NCBI GenBank assembly: GCA_003533825.1
Contig: DQCG01000285.1
Location: 1-7,450, forward strand
Direction of reading: 5' to 3'
Length of the DNA: 7,450 nucleotides
Origin: Phycisphaerales bacterium
GTDB lineage: Bacteria > Planctomycetota > Phycisphaerae > Sedimentisphaerales > Anaerobacaceae
The position numbers were made by a program, and so were the translations under genes. Under the pieces are notes generated by a model, which searched no databases, had not been told where the DNA came from, and was given only the letters and a program-made list of their open reading frames with translations. Shown piece after piece: positions 6,722-7,450 of the stretch; positions within the stretch are counted from its first letter, which is position 1; the number at the start of each line of letters is the position of its first letter.

Positions 6722-7450
6722 TCAATCGTATTGAGGAATCTTCATCAGTTCTCCTTTTTTCAGCGCCGACTGATGCGCTACAATACCGGGTACGGTATAC
6801 GCAAGAGATTCGTACACGTCCACCGCCGGCCGCCGGTCGTGGATTAAGGCGTCGACGAATTCGTGCGTCAGGAACGTATGCGAGCCTTCGTGCCCGCTGT
6901 TATGACGAAGCGGTTCGGGCAGCATGTCCGTCTTCCACCACTGCGGCTGCTCGTAGCGCTCGAACTTCGGGGCCTTTCGCTCGAACCCGGCATCGTCGGT
7001 TTCGATTCGCTCGGCCGAGCGGACAATCACCGGGCCGATGCCGTTGGGATGGGGGGCGTAGAAGCTCATTTTGTCGCCGATCCACTGCGCCCGCTCGCAG
7101 CCGCGATGAGCGCCTTTCCACCAGATATTTACCCGGAAAGCGTTGCCGCGGTTGGTTCTGAACATTGTCGATTCGTTCCAGAACGGATTGTTGTACGCAT
7201 TGTCTTTAAGGATCTGGCTATCGTCGCTCCAGCCGTGACAGACCGCTTCGGTGAGACGCTCGCCGGTGACGCCGATAAGTTGGCTTGTGCAGTGCGTCGG
7301 GTAGTGCATCGGCGCCAGGCCGTATCGCCAGGTTCGCTTGCCGTTGCGGAAATAGAGCACCTCCAGCCCCGGGTGCTGGTACTCGGCCTCGCAGTAATAT
7401 AGCGAGCCGAACTTGCCCTGCTCGTAGAATTTGCGGACCGAGATTGTGGA
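6722..7450 (-). CDS. Gfo/Idh/MocA-family oxidoreductase, C-terminal part only (5' end beyond window)
   Basis: The frame is open to the right edge, giving 242 visible residues. The GTG at 7358-7360 is internal: the 30 codons before it read on in family style (FGSLYYCEAEYQHPGLE), so the Rossmann N-terminus lies outside the window. What is visible is the substrate-binding domain. HYPTH (visible residues 49-53, His53 at 7292-7294) sits where family members carry the catalytic HxxD-like motif, and it resembles the Tyr/His YPTH motif I recall from GH109 alpha-N-acetylgalactosaminidases, which are Gfo/Idh-fold enzymes using bound NAD. LRHNSGHEGSHTFLTHEFVDAL and DVYESLAYTVPGIVAHQSAL follow, the latter the usual C-terminal helix. 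The stop is TGA 6724-6722. Presence of a signal peptide cannot be judged. It is the first visible gene of the - strand block. Family call firm; oxidoreductase versus glycosidase chemistry is open. Confidence 0.85.
   Translation of the reverse strand, partial: STISVRKFYEQGKFGSLYYCEAEYQHPGLEVLYFRNGKRTWRYGLAPMHYPTHCTSQLIGVTGERLTEAVCHGWSDDSQILKDNAYNNPFWNESTMFRTNRGNAFRVNIWWKGAHRGCERAQWIGDKMSFYAPHPNGIGPVIVRSAERIETDDAGFERKAPKFERYEQPQWWKTDMLPEPLRHNSGHEGSHTFLTHEFVDALIHDRRPAVDVYESLAYTVPGIVAHQSALKKGELMKIPQYD

Overview
The window looks like part of a glycan-degradation locus from a bacterium of the Planctomycetota type (possibly Phycisphaerae or Sedimentisphaerales-like). This rests on the gene mix: a secreted formylglycine sulfatase, a DUF2961/GH172-type protein, a large secreted glycoside hydrolase of the GH101/GH129-like type, and two Gfo/Idh/MocA oxidoreductases, one with a Sec signal peptide. 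Base composition is moderately GC-rich and there is no phage, plasmid or transposase gene. The lineage is inferred from family content, not from a marker gene.

Layout: two convergent gene blocks. On the + strand, 1-1389 is a sulfatase that enters from the left edge (only its N-terminal tip is missing), followed 9 bp later by a secreted DUF2961/GH172-type protein (1399-3645). On the - strand, reading from the right edge leftwards, there is a Gfo/Idh/MocA oxidoreductase truncated by the window edge (7450-6722), a second, signal-peptide-bearing Gfo/Idh oxidoreductase (6658-5669), a 158-bp spacer, and a 622-residue secreted GH101/GH129-like hydrolase (5510-3642). The two blocks meet tail to tail with a 4-bp overlap of stop codons, so there is no intergenic space between them for a conventional terminator.

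The 158-bp spacer at 5511-5668 is the most unusual stretch. It holds an 84-bp interrupted palindrome (5578-5661) whose two arms each carry their own small hairpin, predicting a cruciform or cloverleaf-like fold. Beside it is a 16-codon reading frame (5574-5524, - strand) that closely resembles the last codons of the neighbouring Gfo/Idh gene and ends in its own stop. I read this as the tail of a lost or duplicated Gfo/Idh paralogue whose homology begins a few bases from the palindrome edge.

How the genes may work together (inference): the sulfatase would desulfate an extracellular or periplasmic glycan, the GH172-type and GH101/129-like proteins would cleave glycosidic bonds, and the Gfo/Idh proteins would oxidise, epimerise or, by NAD-dependent chemistry as in GH109, hydrolyse the released sugars. 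The GH129-like active-site spacing and the GH109-like Tyr/His motif in the right-edge oxidoreductase both hint at alpha-linked N-acetylgalactosamine, but the substrate cannot be fixed from sequence alone. No tRNA, rRNA, CRISPR array, insertion sequence or replication origin was seen.
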